From NCBI GenBank assembly GCA_013298765.1, contig JAAFJA010000008.1, positions 124,001 through 188,000 on the forward strand: 64,000 nucleotides of DNA, read 5' to 3'. The first letter of the stretch is position 1, and each line of letters starts with the position of its first letter. This document shows positions 63,927 through 64,000 of the stretch, piece by piece. The notes under the pieces were generated by a model. That model was not told the DNA's origin. It ran no database searches and saw nothing but the letters and a program-made list of their open reading frames with translations. Both the position numbers and the translations under genes were made by a program. The stretch is from Betaproteobacteria bacterium (lineage in GTDB: Bacteria > Pseudomonadota > Gammaproteobacteria > Burkholderiales > Casimicrobiaceae).

Positions 63927-64000
63927 GCTTTGGGGGCACTCAACTACCTTCGCGCCGTGAAGCGTTTCTGCTGCGTACCGTTCCGCCGTTACTGATTTCG

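Noticed and set aside
63927-64000. Fur box upstream of the siderophore receptor
   Set aside because: No GATAATGATAATCATTATC-like sequence in the available 74 bases; it may lie beyond the window.
1-64000. CRISPR arrays, tRNA or rRNA genes
   Set aside because: No regular short direct repeats with spacers, cloverleaf-like T-loop (GGTTCGAATC) sequences or rRNA-like segments were found by reading the intergenic regions.

Overview
The window looks like a contiguous piece of a betaproteobacterial chromosome, probably Burkholderiales-like. The call rests on the full isc operon order ending in iscX, a CysB-type regulator, PrpE, a Bcr/CflA exporter, modABC with xdhC, CcmI, and a fiu-piuC-tonB iron cluster. 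Codon use is G+C-leaning throughout, with short A+T-rich intergenic patches. I saw no prophage, CRISPR array, rRNA or tRNA. One IS5-type insertion sequence is present.

Layout. 1-9.9 kb: end of a threonine ammonia-lyase, an MBL hydrolase, serB, a large OmpA/Ig-like surface protein, a flavodoxin-like protein, a glutamate-type binding protein divergent from glutamate dehydrogenase, a secreted alpha/beta hydrolase and a chalcone-isomerase-like protein. 9.9-21.6 kb: amidase and peptide-binding protein, a cysB-type regulator with a Bcr/CflA exporter and DUF192 protein, a YciO/TsaC protein, a second chalcone-isomerase-like protein, a prolyl-hydroxylase-like oxygenase, prpE and a membrane diguanylate cyclase. 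22-28.7 kb: a tetR-OMF-MFP-RND efflux operon with three evenly spaced operators in front of tetR. 28.9-37.3 kb: accessory stretch with a MoaD-like protein, a BNR propeller protein, an RlaP-type nucleotidyltransferase, a YHS lipoprotein, a GNAT enzyme, the IS element, a serine-hydrolase/lipoprotein/XRE/DUF2975 cluster and a broken hydrolase gene.

37.5-44 kb: the iron-sulfur operon iscR-S-U-A-[DUF433-DUF5615]-hscB-hscA-fdx-iscX. A toxin-antitoxin-like pair sits inside it with almost no spacing, several inter-gene gaps hold strong hairpins, and two abutting IscR-type sites overlap the iscR promoter. 44.3-48.7 kb: a secreted protein of unknown function and a membrane-stress operon (RHH-like protein, PspA, YqiJ-like, flotillin). 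48.9-54.6 kb: an NMT1-type binding protein, a VOC protein, xdhC and modABC. 54.8-60 kb: gltX, ccmI and a secreted serine hydrolase with a dockerin-like tail. 60-64 kb: tonB, piuC and a TonB-dependent siderophore receptor, joined by 4-base overlaps.

The most unusual items are the toxin-antitoxin pair inside the isc operon, a family of intergenic dyads of the GCCC-AATTTAAT-GGGC type often occurring in pairs about 65 bases apart, the triple TetR operator, the MoaD-like/BNR propeller pair, and large perfect inverted repeats between genes.
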